Origin: Methylobacterium mesophilicum
GTDB lineage: Bacteria; Pseudomonadota; Alphaproteobacteria; Rhizobiales; Beijerinckiaceae
Reading direction: 5' to 3'
DNA length: 64,000 nucleotides
NCBI RefSeq assembly: GCF_022179445.1
Contig: NZ_BPQU01000001.1
Span: 310,001 to 374,000 of the forward strand
A program made the position numbers and the translations under genes. Every line of letters starts with the position of its first letter. Positions within the stretch are counted from its first letter, which is position 1. Positions 42,937-51,559 of this stretch are shown here, piece after piece. The notes below the pieces were generated by a model. That model searched no databases and was not told the DNA's origin. It saw only the letters and a program-made list of their open reading frames with translations.

Positions 42937-44247
42937 ATGCCGACCCTGACCCCCGCCGCCCGCTGCTCCGCCGCCATCGAAGTCCTGACCGATATCGCGG
43001 AGCGCCGCCGCCCCACCGCCGACGCGCTCAAGGATTGGGGCCTCGCCCACCGTTTCGCCGGCTCCGGCGACCGGGCCGGGATCGCCAGCCTGGTCTACGA
43101 CGCCCTGCGCCGGCGGGCGTCTGCCGCCTGGATCATGGGCTCAGAGGCGCCGCGCGCCGTGCTGATCGGCTCCCTGCGGCTGCAGCAGGGGCTCGCTGCC
43201 GCGTCCGTGGCCGCGTTGTTCTCGGGCGAGCGCTTCGCCCCCGAGCCGCTGAGCGACGACGAGCGCACGCGCCTCGAGTCCGGCACGCTGGACGAGGCCC
43301 CGCCCGAAGTGGCCGGCGACGCCCCGCCCTTCGTGCTGCCCGAGCTGGAGGCCGCGCTCGGCGACGACCTGATCCCTGAATTGAAGGCGCTCGCCCGGCG
43401 CGCACCCCTCGACATCCGGGTCAACGCCCTACGCGGCAGCCGTGACGACCTGATGCCCGCGCTGAGCGGCTTCGATGCCGCGCCGACCCCGCACGCGCCG
43501 CTCGGCGTCCGGATCCCGATCGGCGCCGACGGCCGAGGCCCGGCGCTCCACGTCGAGGCCGAGTTTCTGGACGGCTGGTACGAGATACAGGACGAGGGCT
43601 CGCAGCTCGCCGCCCTTCTGGCGGATCCGCAAGCGGGCGAGACCATCGTGGACCTCTGCGCCGGCGGCGGCGGCAAGACCCTGGCGCTGGCGTCCCAGAC
43701 CCGCAACGGCGCCCGCCTGATCGCCACGGACGGCGATCCGCGCCGGCTCGCGCCGATCCACGAGCGCCTGCGCCGCTCCGGGGCCGCGGCCGAAGTACGG
43801 ACACCGCGCGGCGGCAAGGCCCGCGCCGACGTGGTGGAGGATCTCGACGGCCAGATCGACCGGGTGCTGGTCGACGCGCCTTGCACCGGCTCAGGGACCT
43901 GGCGGCGCAACCCGGACGCCAAGTGGCGGCTGCGGCCCGGCAGCCTGGCCCTGCGCATCGCCGAGCAGTCGCAGGTCTTGGACCGGGCGGCCAAGCTGGT
44001 CCGGCCCGGCGGGCGGATCGTCTACGTCACCTGCTCGCTCCTGCCGGCAGAGAACGACGCGGCCGTGGCCGGGCTGCTGTCGCGCTGGCGTGGCCGCTTC
44101 GATGCCGTGCCGACCGAGACCGTGCTGGCGGCGGGGCCGCCGAGCCTCGCGTCCTCTGTTCGCCAGACGGAGCACGGCCTGCAGATGACCCCGCTGCGGA
44201 CCGGCACGGACGGCTTCTACGTATCCGTGATCACCCGACGCGCCTGA
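42937..44247 (+). CDS. rsmB: rRNA (cytosine-C5)-methyltransferase, RsmB/NOP2 family
   Basis: The 436-residue enzyme has an N-terminal NusB-like helical region and a C-terminal SAM domain. VDLCAGGGGKTLALASQTRN binds SAM. DAPCTGSGTWRRNPD holds Cys316 (release), and YVTCSLLPAEN holds the catalytic Cys366. Both cysteines of the two-Cys m5C mechanism are present. The target is presumably C967 of 16S rRNA as for RsmB, but other RsmB-like paralogues exist. It starts at ATG 42937. The gap to the lipoprotein gene holds no recognisable element. Confidence 0.9.
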   Translation: MPTLTPAARCSAAIEVLTDIAERRRPTADALKDWGLAHRFAGSGDRAGIASLVYDALRRRASAAWIMGSEAPRAVLIGSLRLQQGLAAASVAALFSGERFAPEPLSDDERTRLESGTLDEAPPEVAGDAPPFVLPELEAALGDDLIPELKALARRAPLDIRVNALRGSRDDLMPALSGFDAAPTPHAPLGVRIPIGADGRGPALHVEAEFLDGWYEIQDEGSQLAALLADPQAGETIVDLCAGGGGKTLALASQTRNGARLIATDGDPRRLAPIHERLRRSGAAAEVRTPRGGKARADVVEDLDGQIDRVLVDAPCTGSGTWRRNPDAKWRLRPGSLALRIAEQSQVLDRAAKLVRPGGRIVYVTCSLLPAENDAAVAGLLSRWRGRFDAVPTETVLAAGPPSLASSVRQTEHGLQMTPLRTGTDGFYVSVITRRA

Positions 44248-44315
44248 GGACGCGCCTCTCCGGAACCGTGACCGCGTCCCGCGACGTTGGGCGAGGGATG
44301 TTTCAGGAGAGCGCC

Positions 44316-44357
44316 ATGCCCGAGCCCGCCCGCCCTGCCTTCCGGGCCCCGTCCTGA
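44316..44357 (+). CDS. Possible 13-residue leader peptide
   Basis: ATG 44316 is preceded by an excellent ribosome site, TTTCAGGAGAGCGCC, and encodes MPEPARPAFRAPS before TGA. It ends 20 bases before the esterase ATG, which has no clear ribosome site of its own. Coupling of esterase translation to this mini-gene is possible. The call rests only on the ribosome site and spacing. Confidence 0.3.
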   Translation: MPEPARPAFRAPS

Positions 44358-44377
44358 GCGTCGCCCGGGACCGGTTC

Positions 44378-45382
44378 ATGCAGCTCGACCGCCGTCTCCT
44401 GCTCGCAGGCTTGAGCACAGCTCTCGGCCTGCGCGCGGCCAAGTCCCAAGAAAGGCCGCCGGAGCCGGCGCCCGGCGAGGCGATCCGGGCGCTGCCGCGC
44501 TCGCTGCCCGGGGCGGACCTGCAGGTGATCGACCTGTGGCCCGGTGAGCCTCCGGGGGGTGGCAGCGGGCCCGATCCGGATGGATACCGCTATGTCGAGG
44601 GCCGGTCGGGCGACGTCACCCGGGTGGCCAAGCCATGCCTGCTGGCGATGCGGCCGGCCAATCCCAACGGTGCGGCGATCATCGTGGCGGCCGGCGGCGG
44701 CTACCAGTTCATCGCGCTCGGCAACGAGGGCGTGCCGGTCGGGCGCGTCCTCAACGCAGCGGGGATCACAGTCTTCCTGCTGGTCTATCGTCTGCCCGCG
44801 GAGGGCTGGGGCGCAGGCCCAGACGCACCGCGGCAGGACGCGCAGCGGGCGCTGCGGCTGGTGCGGGCGCGGGGCTCGGAATACGGGATCGACCCCGCCC
44901 GGGTCGGCGTACTGGGCTTTTCCGCGGGCGGCCACCTTATGGGCGAGACCGCGGTCGGCACCGCCAGCGACCTCTACACCCCGGTGGACGAGGCCGACGC
45001 GCAGCCGGTGCGCCCGGTCCTGGCCGGGCTGATCTATCCTGTCATCACCATGGGCAAGCCGTTCGACGGCACCGCGACGCGACGGATCCTGGTCGGCGAC
45101 GAGGTCACCCCGCTCGAGATGAAGACCTACTCGGTGGACCTCCAGGTCGGGCCGCAGACGCCCCCGACCTTCCTGGTCCAGGCGATCGACGACCCGGTGG
45201 CGGTGGCCGACCATCCGCTGCTGATGTTCGCGGCCTTGCGGAGGGCGCGGGTGCCAGCCGAGTTGCACCTGTTCGAGCGCGGTGGGCACGGATTCGGGCT
45301 CGGCGCCCCGGGCACGCCGGCCGCCGCCTGGCCCGGCCTGTTCCTGGCCTGGATCCGGCTGCACGGCTTCCTGAACCGGTGA
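44378..45382 (+). CDS. Exported alpha/beta hydrolase (BD-FAE / acetyl-esterase-like)
   Basis: The 334-residue protein opens MQLDRRLLLAGLSTALGLRA; the DRR plus hydrophobic run suggests a Tat-type signal, with cleavage near AAKSQ. The hydrolase core has IIVAAGGGYQFIALGNEGVP (oxyanion region), the nucleophile elbow GVLGFSAGGHLMGE, and a C-terminal HLFERGGHGFGLG with the catalytic His. It resembles xylan acetyl-esterases and carbohydrate esterase 7/BD-FAE enzymes, working in the periplasm. It is convergent with the O-antigen-ligase-like gene, eight bases apart. Confidence 0.78.
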   Translation: MQLDRRLLLAGLSTALGLRAAKSQERPPEPAPGEAIRALPRSLPGADLQVIDLWPGEPPGGGSGPDPDGYRYVEGRSGDVTRVAKPCLLAMRPANPNGAAIIVAAGGGYQFIALGNEGVPVGRVLNAAGITVFLLVYRLPAEGWGAGPDAPRQDAQRALRLVRARGSEYGIDPARVGVLGFSAGGHLMGETAVGTASDLYTPVDEADAQPVRPVLAGLIYPVITMGKPFDGTATRRILVGDEVTPLEMKTYSVDLQVGPQTPPTFLVQAIDDPVAVADHPLLMFAALRRARVPAELHLFERGGHGFGLGAPGTPAAAWPGLFLAWIRLHGFLNR

Positions 45383-45390
45383 GCCGAGGA

Positions 45391-46623
45391 TCAGTCCGCG
45401 CGCAGCCGGGGAAGCTTGGCGACCTTGGGGCGGTTGGTGCGGAACTGGCCGCGCTCCACCGCCACGAACACCACGATGACGATGGCGACGATGCTGAGCC
45501 ACCAGATCGCCGTGAGGCCGACACCCAGGCAGGCGACCGTGAAGGCGGCGGAGAAGCACCCCATCGCTCCCGGGATCAGGGCCGGGATGTCCCGGCCGGC
45601 CCGGCGGATCGAGGCGTAGAGCGCGAAGGCGGCGGCCAGCGCACCCACGATCCCGAGTTCGTACCAGAACTCGAACAGGGCCGTGGTCGGCGCGTTCAGC
45701 GGCAGCATGCCGACTAGGCGCCCGCGCAGCGCCGTCTCGAAGCCGTGGCCGGTGATCAGCCGCACCGGATCGGTGGTCACCACCTTCTGCCAGCTCTTCA
45801 ATGACAGCACTGCAGGCGAGAGCGGCCCGAACAACACCGCGCCGATCGGCCGGGCGAGGAACGGCAGTAGCGGCGCTACGGCGAGCAGCGCGGCCGACAG
45901 GGTCGCGGTCAGCATCACGCCGAGCTTGGGGCGGTAGCTCGTCACCGCGAAGGCCAGCGCGCCGACCGCCAGGGCGGCGATCTGGGTGGCGTCCGGCTGG
46001 ACCGTCAGCGCCAGGGCGACCAGCAGGGCGAGTCCGAGCGCCTCGCGGTCGCGCCGCCGGGACCGCAGCCAGGCGAGCCCCGGCCAGACCAGCAGGATCA
46101 GCAGGATCAGGCCGCGGTCGAGTGCCCCGTCGTCGTCGATGCCGGGCGGCGCCATGTGCGCCCCGAACAGCCCCAGCACGATCGCCACGATCGCGCCCGC
46201 GACGAGCCCGAGCGGCAGCAGGTAGAGATTGGCCGAGCGCATCCGGTCCGGCAGGGCGAAATAGCCGAGCAGCGCCAACCCGATCGTCGCAGCGAGGTTG
46301 GCCAGACGCTCCACGGCCGGGCCGAGGAACGGCGTCCAGGTCAGCGACAGCACCGACCACAGCACCACCAGCATGCCGGCCAGGAAGGCCGGCGCCGTGA
46401 GCAGCCGGGACACGCCCGGCCGGACCGGCCGCTGGCGCCGGTCGATCGCGCTGGCGATGATCAGCAGCACCACGGCGATCGGCGCCAGGATCACGGTGGC
46501 GCGGCGGGCGACCTGCGCCAGCACCGGCAGGATGACGAACAGGCCGAAGAAGCCGACGCGCCGCAGCAGGGCGGCGGCGTCGAGCGCCGGATCGATCGTG
46601 GGGGAGTTCGACGCCCGCGGCAT
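45391..46623 (-). CDS. O-antigen ligase/polymerase-like membrane protein
   Basis: ATG 46623 (MPRASNSPTIDPALDAAALL, after GAAGG) gives 410 residues with about 10-11 hydrophobic segments. One large periplasmic loop (about 265-330) contains GHGFETALRGRLVGMLPLNA and PTTALFEFWYELGIVGALAA, resembling the conserved H-x-x-x-L-x-x-W/E loop of WaaL/Wzy proteins. Such proteins join or polymerise lipid-linked glycans at the outer face of the inner membrane. No other polysaccharide genes are adjacent, so the function is a family-based inference. Confidence 0.65.
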   Translation of the reverse strand: MPRASNSPTIDPALDAAALLRRVGFFGLFVILPVLAQVARRATVILAPIAVVLLIIASAIDRRQRPVRPGVSRLLTAPAFLAGMLVVLWSVLSLTWTPFLGPAVERLANLAATIGLALLGYFALPDRMRSANLYLLPLGLVAGAIVAIVLGLFGAHMAPPGIDDDGALDRGLILLILLVWPGLAWLRSRRRDREALGLALLVALALTVQPDATQIAALAVGALAFAVTSYRPKLGVMLTATLSAALLAVAPLLPFLARPIGAVLFGPLSPAVLSLKSWQKVVTTDPVRLITGHGFETALRGRLVGMLPLNAPTTALFEFWYELGIVGALAAAFALYASIRRAGRDIPALIPGAMGCFSAAFTVACLGVGLTAIWWLSIVAIVIVVFVAVERGQFRTNRPKVAKLPRLRAD

Positions 46624-46738
46624 CTTGCGCCTTCTCTCGGACCGAGACGGCCGGATCACGCTCGATACGCAAGCTCCGCGCAAGCCGCTGTAGACCCTGA
46701 GCAACACTCCCGGGTCAGCGCGCTGCGCCGGTGGCGGC

Positions 46739-47263
46739 TCAAGCCGTCCGGGTCGCAGTCCGCGGACGCCGCCGGACGAACCGCAGGCCGACATCCGAGA
46801 GCACGCGCCAGCCGCCCCAGGCGGCCAGGAACCCGATCAGGCCGGCGGCGAGGCCGTCCGCATTGGTCGGCACAGCCGGGCTGAAATCCTGGTAGGCGGC
46901 CTGCGCCACCGGCACGTCGGGGTCGCGCAGCATCGCCACCACCTTGCCGAGCGGGCTCGTCGCCGAGGCGAGGGCCTGCTGCTGGGCGCTCAGCCGGGCG
47001 AGCCGGGCGATGTCGGACTGGGCGGCCTCGCCGCGCCGGGCCACCAGCTGATCGGGGTTGGTGCGCAGCCGGTCGACCGCGCCGTCGCGGGTGGTGCCGG
47101 AGGCCTGCGCGTCCGATTCGAGCACCGCCACCTGGCGGCGCAGCTCGTCCACCGCGCCGCCGAGGCGCTGCGCATATTGCTGCGCGAATTCGGGGGCCTG
47201 GGCGGCGATCACCCCGCCGAGCAGGCCGAGGGCGAGGCCGAGAGTGCGGAACACGCGGAACAC
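46739..47263 (-). CDS. DUF2937-like membrane protein
   Basis: GTG 47263 lies seven bases after GGAGG and gives 174 residues. An N-terminal hydrophobic segment (FRTLGLALGLLGGVIAAQAP) leads to EFAQQYAQRLGGAVDELRRQ, the DUF2937 signature. A coiled-coil region up to about residue 110 and a second membrane segment (GLAAGLIGFLAAWGGWRVLS) near the C-terminus follow. The family sits in the inner membrane with a periplasmic coiled-coil part; its function is unknown. The gene is separated from its neighbours by about 100 bases on each side. Confidence 0.75.
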   Translation of the reverse strand: MFRVFRTLGLALGLLGGVIAAQAPEFAQQYAQRLGGAVDELRRQVAVLESDAQASGTTRDGAVDRLRTNPDQLVARRGEAAQSDIARLARLSAQQQALASATSPLGKVVAMLRDPDVPVAQAAYQDFSPAVPTNADGLAAGLIGFLAAWGGWRVLSDVGLRFVRRRPRTATRTA

Positions 47264-47346
47264 GTCAGACCCTCCGGGTCGGAGACAGGGCACGGCACAG
47301 AGAGCATGGCTGCGGCCGAGAATCTAACGATCTGGCAGCGAAAAAA

Positions 47347-48360
47347 TCAGGCCGGCAGGGTCAGAAGGCCGGCCTGGCCGTCGGCGCAGCCGAACAGCAC
47401 GCGGTTGCCGCGCGCGTCCCAGGCGAGCGCCGTGATCCCGCTGCCCGGCACGGCGCGCCGCACCAGCAGCTCGGAGGCGTCGGTGAAGCGCACCAGCAGG
47501 ATGCAGCCATCCTCGTAGCCCACCGCCAGGACCGGCGCCTTTGGGTGGAACGCGACCCGCGTGACCCGGGCGGGGCGGACACCGCATTCCCGCGGCGCCT
47601 TGCCCGTGGGGCCTTCCTTCGAATCGAACGGCCAGACGATCGCGGCCTCGGCGCCTCCGGTGGCGAGCCAGTGCCCATCGGAGGACCAGGACACGGAGCG
47701 GACCTTGCCGGGATAGCCCGACATCCGCATGTGGCCGCGATCCGGCTGCAGGCGCCAGCCGTGCAGCGCGTTCTCCTGCATGGTCGAGACCACGAAGCGG
47801 CCGTCCGGAGACCACGTGACGTCGATATGCGACCCCTTCCAGGTCACGACCTCGGCGGGCGTCTCGAGATTCGGAAACCAGAGGCTGACGCCGTTGTAGT
47901 GGGCGACGCCGAGCCGGTAGCCCTTCGGGGCGAAGACCAGCCCCCGGGCCGTCGAGGGCGCCGTGAAGCTGCGCTCCCGGCCCTTGGCGTCCCGGGCCAC
48001 CACCGCACGACCGGCCGACCAGGCCACGGCACCGTCCGGATGGAGCGCGAGGGCGTCGATCCAGGCACCGCCCTTGGCCGCGCCGAGCTCCTGCACGGCG
48101 CCTCCGGCCCGGATCTCGACGACCCGGCCGTCGTCGCCGCCGGTGACCAGGCGGTCGCCGCTCCCGGCCGCGACCAGGATCCCGCTGTCGGGATGGGCGG
48201 CGATCCGGGTCACCGCGTCCCCCTGCAGGAGGACCACGGTGCCGTCGCCGAGCGCCAGGGCCGGGGCATCCTTCAGGAACTGCGCCGCGACCACGTGGGC
48301 GCCCGCCTCGAGCGGCGCGACGTGGTCGGTGAGGGAGGGATGGCTGACGGAATCGCTCAT
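47347..48360 (-). CDS. WD40-repeat protein
   Basis: ATG 48360 (MSDSVSHPSLTDHVAPLEAG) gives 337 residues. About seven beta-propeller blades can be counted, with blade ends such as GDRLVTGGDDGRVVEI, DVTWSPDGRFVVSTMQENAL and SVSWSSDGHWLATGGAEAAI. It has no signal peptide or catalytic motif, so a cytoplasmic scaffold is likely. Its start overlaps the stop of the DUF1275 gene by four bases. In alphaproteobacteria such WD40 proteins are often near metal-chaperone or transporter genes; no such clue is visible here. Confidence 0.85.
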   Translation of the reverse strand: MSDSVSHPSLTDHVAPLEAGAHVVAAQFLKDAPALALGDGTVVLLQGDAVTRIAAHPDSGILVAAGSGDRLVTGGDDGRVVEIRAGGAVQELGAAKGGAWIDALALHPDGAVAWSAGRAVVARDAKGRERSFTAPSTARGLVFAPKGYRLGVAHYNGVSLWFPNLETPAEVVTWKGSHIDVTWSPDGRFVVSTMQENALHGWRLQPDRGHMRMSGYPGKVRSVSWSSDGHWLATGGAEAAIVWPFDSKEGPTGKAPRECGVRPARVTRVAFHPKAPVLAVGYEDGCILLVRFTDASELLVRRAVPGSGITALAWDARGNRVLFGCADGQAGLLTLPA

Positions 48361-49031
48361 GGAGACTCGACCTTCGTGGTCCTCTGGCCGGCGCGCAGGA
48401 CCAGGAACGCGGTGATCAGCGCGAGCACCCCAGAGACCGCCGCCGGCGCGATCAGGGCGTAGAGGGCGAACGCATCGTAGGCCAGCGCCCCCAGGAAGGC
48501 GCCCAGCAGCAGGGACAACCAGACCAGCCCGTCGCCGATCCATCCGAACGGGTCGCCCGTGCGGGTCAGCGCCCGGGCGATCTTCTGGCCCAGGCTGAAC
48601 AGGGCGCCGGTGACGAAGGTAGTTCCGGCCCGAAAGCCCTGCACCTGCGCCAGCACGGCGTTCTGCGTCCCCATGGCGACCGCCACGAAGAACGCGGCGA
48701 GGCCCAGCTCGGGGGAGGCGAGGCCCAAGGCCAGGCCGCCGAGGATCAGAAGGGATTCGTAGGCCAGCACCACCGGGGTGGTCCAGCGCGACGGCACCAG
48801 GATCGCCAGGCCGCTGCCCAGGACCGAGCCGGTGAGAAAGGCCACGAGCAGGATCGCCGGCAGCAGCATCTTGTGCAGCTTCGCCTCGGCGCCGAAGACC
48901 GCCAACTGCGTGGTGTTGCCGCTCATGAACGAGGTGTAGAGGCCGCCGAGCCGCACGAAGCCCAGCGCGTCGACGTATCCGGCGAGGCCCGTGAGGAGCA
49001 GGCCGGTGCCCAACTGCCAGGAGCGGTTCAC
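48357..49031 (-). CDS. DUF1275 (YoaK-like) membrane protein
   Basis: This 224-residue protein has six hydrophobic segments. LLLTGLAGYVDALGFVRLGG followed by LYTSFMSGNTTQLAVFGAEA is the DUF1275 signature. MGTQNAVLAQVQGFRAGTTF and VTGALFSLGQKIARAL are the second family block. The function is unknown. It is translationally coupled to the WD40 gene downstream, a pairing that could be functional. Confidence 0.88.
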   Translation of the reverse strand: MNRSWQLGTGLLLTGLAGYVDALGFVRLGGLYTSFMSGNTTQLAVFGAEAKLHKMLLPAILLVAFLTGSVLGSGLAILVPSRWTTPVVLAYESLLILGGLALGLASPELGLAAFFVAVAMGTQNAVLAQVQGFRAGTTFVTGALFSLGQKIARALTRTGDPFGWIGDGLVWLSLLLGAFLGALAYDAFALYALIAPAAVSGVLALITAFLVLRAGQRTTKVESP

Positions 49032-49238
49032 GGATCAGCCCTCCCGCGGCATCCCGGTAACGCCCCATTAACCATTTCGGCCGCTCCGTTCATCTGCGCA
49101 GGGGCGGGGTTAACGGGCCGTGCACCAAGTCCGGGCAATTCGATGCAATCACGGCGAACGCCGGGGCGCAGGGGCCCGTTGCTCCTTCGATCCGGCACGG
49201 GGCTCCAGCGCCCCCGCCGGGTGAGTGGGAGTTGCGTC

Positions 49239-49673
49239 ATGATGCCGTTCGTCGCCACCTTCGCCTGCCCGTCCATGCCCGCCCTCGATTCGGCTGCCGC
49301 CACCATCCTGGTGGTCGAGGACGAGCCGACCGTCTGCGAGCTGGCGGCCGAAGCGCTTCTCGAAGAAGGGTATCGGGTGCTCACCGCCGCGGACGCCTGG
49401 GAGGCCGAAGCGATCCTGGCACGGGAGAGCGTGGATATGCTCTTCACCGATATCGACCTGGCCCGCAACACGAACGGCCTCGCACTCGCACGCCGGGCCC
49501 GCAGCTTCTGCCCCGACCTGCCCGTCATCTACACGTCCGGCGGGCGGGCCTGCCTGTCACCCGCCGACGCCGTCTCCGAGTCAGTGTTCGTCCCGAAGCC
49601 GTACCGTCCCAGCCAGCTCGTGGCGCTCACGAACGACATCCTGCGCGCTGCGCACCATCCCCATCACGCCTGA
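49239..49673 (+). CDS. Single-domain response regulator (CheY-like)
   Basis: ATG 49239 or 49242 gives about 144 residues. The receiver domain fills residues 21-140: acidic pocket VVEDEP (Glu27, Asp28), phospho-acceptor Asp71 (LFTDIDLA), Ser100 in YTSGGRA at the Thr/Ser position, and Lys120 in VPKPYRP. There is no output domain. Stand-alone receivers of this form in Methylobacterium and relatives often act in phosphorelays, including the general stress pathway. No histidine kinase gene is in the window. Earlier in-frame start codons back to 48873 run through the antisense of the DUF1275 gene and are rejected. Confidence 0.88.
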   Translation: MMPFVATFACPSMPALDSAAATILVVEDEPTVCELAAEALLEEGYRVLTAADAWEAEAILARESVDMLFTDIDLARNTNGLALARRARSFCPDLPVIYTSGGRACLSPADAVSESVFVPKPYRPSQLVALTNDILRAAHHPHHA

Positions 49674-49698
49674 CCCCGACCTCCAAAGGATTCCCGCC

Positions 49699-50094
49699 AT
49701 GCGGCCCCCTCTGTTCGCGACCGGTCTCGCCCTCGCCCTCTCGGCCGCCGCCGTGCCGGCCCGGGCCGCGTGCGACGTGAAGGGCGCCCAGATCGAAGAG
49801 GGGATCGCCGCCAAGAAGGAATTGCGCGAGGACGCCAACGCCCAGACGGTGCGCGACCTGCGCACGCTGCGCGACGCGGCGATCGTGCTGGAGACCTACA
49901 AGTTCCCCGGTGAGTGCGAGGTGCTGCTCGGCATCGCCAAGTCTCTGCTCTCCAACCCCGACAAGACGATCGTGCAGGGCGGCAACACCGACGAGGACGA
50001 GGCCGAGAGCCTGGTCGAGGCCCGTGAGCCCAAAGCGAAGATCCCGGCGGACGAGAAGGCGCCGGCTCCGAAGACGGCCCCGAAGGCATATTGA
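49699..50094 (+). CDS. Small periplasmic protein of unknown function
   Basis: The 131-residue protein carries a clear Sec signal peptide, MRPPLFATGLALALSAAAVP with cleavage after ARA. The mature part begins CDVKGAQIEEGIAAKKELRE and is helical. It has a second Cys near residue 73 (FPGECEVLLGIAKSLLSNPD), so one disulphide is possible. The tail is a charged Glu/Lys/Ala/Pro stretch. I do not recognise the family. It follows the response regulator by 25 bases and may share its transcript. Confidence 0.65.
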   Translation: MRPPLFATGLALALSAAAVPARAACDVKGAQIEEGIAAKKELREDANAQTVRDLRTLRDAAIVLETYKFPGECEVLLGIAKSLLSNPDKTIVQGGNTDEDEAESLVEAREPKAKIPADEKAPAPKTAPKAY

Positions 50095-50144
50095 GGCCGG
50101 GGGGACACCCCGCGCAACAGCTATCGACGTTCCCCCTCCGACGA

Positions 50145-50203
50145 CTCACCTCGTCCTGACGTGTGAGCGCAGCGGGCACCTCAGCATGAGGGCGCGGGTA
50201 GGA
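50145..50203. repeat. Degenerate fragment of the palindromic intergenic repeat
   Basis: The stretch ctcacctcgtcctgacgtgt to gagcgcagcgggcacctcag with catgaggg keeps the outer arm of the repeat seen at 9551, but the core with the two GGAGG arms is missing. It sits in a 170-base gap with no gene. Confidence 0.4.
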
Positions 50204-50266
50204 TTTAGCGCGGCTGCCCGGGCGGATTCGGTATATCGGTCAGCAACAGCGCTTTGACCAAACCTC

Positions 50267-50899
50267 CTACCGTTCCTCCGCAGCGCTCGCCCCGGCCTTG
50301 GCCCGGGCCAGAGCGCGGCCGAGCTTGGCGGCGATCTGCGCGCGCAGGATGTCGGCCATCTCGATGTCTACCAGGCGCCAGCTGAAGCCGCGCAGACGGA
50401 GTCGGATACGGTTGCGCTCGGCCCGGGGGCCCTCGGGCGGGACCGGAATGACCACGGCCCGGAACCCGCGCATCTCCAGGGCGGCGTAATAGGGCAGGAG
50501 CCGTCCGGCATTCCGGATCGCCAGACCCTCCGGCTTCAGGCTGGCGGGACGCTCGATGTCGAGCTTGTCGGGCCAGCCGTTATCGAGCAGGTCCAGCACC
50601 GTCTCGGGCGTGACCAGGGTCTCGGCCAGCGCCAGCGCCAAGCCGTACGCGACGTCGTTGAGGCGTTGCCGGTCGCGGGGCTCCAGGTCCAGGTCCGTGT
50701 CGGAAGCGGTGCGCACCGCCGCCGTGATCTGGCGGACCAGGGACAGCCGGAGGGTCCGGAAGTTCACGTGGCCTTCGATGTAGGCCACGTCGTGCCGGCG
50801 CACGGCCTGGGCCAGGTCGTAGAGCGACCAGAGCGGGCTCACCGTGAAGGCGAGCCACGCCAGCGCCAGCGCCAACGGGATCGCGAGCCAGCGCACCAC
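50267..50899 (-). CDS. DUF2939-like protein
   Basis: The 210-residue protein has an N-terminal membrane anchor or uncleaved signal (MVRWLAIPLALALAWLAFTV). SPLWSLYDLAQAVRRHDVAY followed by IEGHVNFRTLRLSLVRQITA matches DUF2939. The rest is a soluble domain ending in an Ala-rich helix. The family is common in alphaproteobacteria; its function is unknown. It lies 21 bases downstream of rppH on the same strand and may be read through from it. Confidence 0.75.
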   Translation of the reverse strand: MVRWLAIPLALALAWLAFTVSPLWSLYDLAQAVRRHDVAYIEGHVNFRTLRLSLVRQITAAVRTASDTDLDLEPRDRQRLNDVAYGLALALAETLVTPETVLDLLDNGWPDKLDIERPASLKPEGLAIRNAGRLLPYYAALEMRGFRAVVIPVPPEGPRAERNRIRLRLRGFSWRLVDIEMADILRAQIAAKLGRALARAKAGASAAEER

Positions 50900-50920
50900 C
50901 CTACCATCCCCCCCGGGACG

Positions 50921-51487
50921 TCACGGCTGCGCCGGCGCGGTCGCACCGGTCCCGGCCGCCCAGCCGTCGAGCCCGGAGAAGGCCGCGACCACACCCTCGT
51001 AGACCGGGCGCTTGAACGGCACGATCAGGTTCGGCAGCTCGGAGAACCGCGCCCAGCGCCACGCGTCGAACTCGGCCTTGTGGGCGCCGCCGCCGGGGGT
51101 CAGCACGTCGATCACGTCCTCGCTGCCGAGGAAGCCGTAGGCGAACCACTTCTGGGTCTGGCCGCGATAGCGCCCCTTCCAGGCCTGCTTCATCACCGCC
51201 GGGGGCAGGTCGTAGGTGAGCCAGTCCGGGATCTCGCCGAGCAGGCGGATCGCGTCGGGCGGCACGTTGGTTTCCTCGTAGAGTTCCCGGCGGGCTGCCG
51301 TCTCGGGATCCTCGCCGGGATCGATACCGCCCTGCGGCATCTGCCACATGTACGGGCCGGCGACGTGCTCCGGCCCGGCATCCTTGGTCCGGCGCCCGAC
51401 GAAGACGCCGCCCGAAGGCGCGATCAGCGCGACGCCCACGCAGGGGCGGTAGGGCAGCGCGGCGCCCGAGTCGGAATCTGTGGTCAT
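50921..51487 (-). CDS. rppH: RNA pyrophosphohydrolase (Nudix)
   Basis: The 188-residue Nudix enzyme has [40 protein letters not shown] and the Nudix helix [10 protein letters not shown] with the EE metal ligands. The usual Gly after EET is Asn here, a known variant. It converts 5'-triphosphate mRNA ends to monophosphate and so triggers decay. Next to the ctpA-deacetylase genes it has the order typical of Rhizobiales. Confidence 0.95.
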   Translation of the reverse strand: MTTDSDSGAALPYRPCVGVALIAPSGGVFVGRRTKDAGPEHVAGPYMWQMPQGGIDPGEDPETAARRELYEETNVPPDAIRLLGEIPDWLTYDLPPAVMKQAWKGRYRGQTQKWFAYGFLGSEDVIDVLTPGGGAHKAEFDAWRWARFSELPNLIVPFKRPVYEGVVAAFSGLDGWAAGTGATAPAQP

Positions 51488-51559
51488 CGCGGGCGACCAT
51501 AGGTCAGGCGCAAGTCGCGCGGCAACGGCGGCGGCGGCGAAAGCGCGGCCGGGACGCCG

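Noticed and set aside
44262..44288. GGAAC-N18-CGTT upstream of the 44378 esterase gene as a second EcfG promoter
   Set aside because: The spacer is 18 bases, one longer than the accepted 16-17, and GC-rich chance matches are likely. Nothing about the gene suggests stress control.
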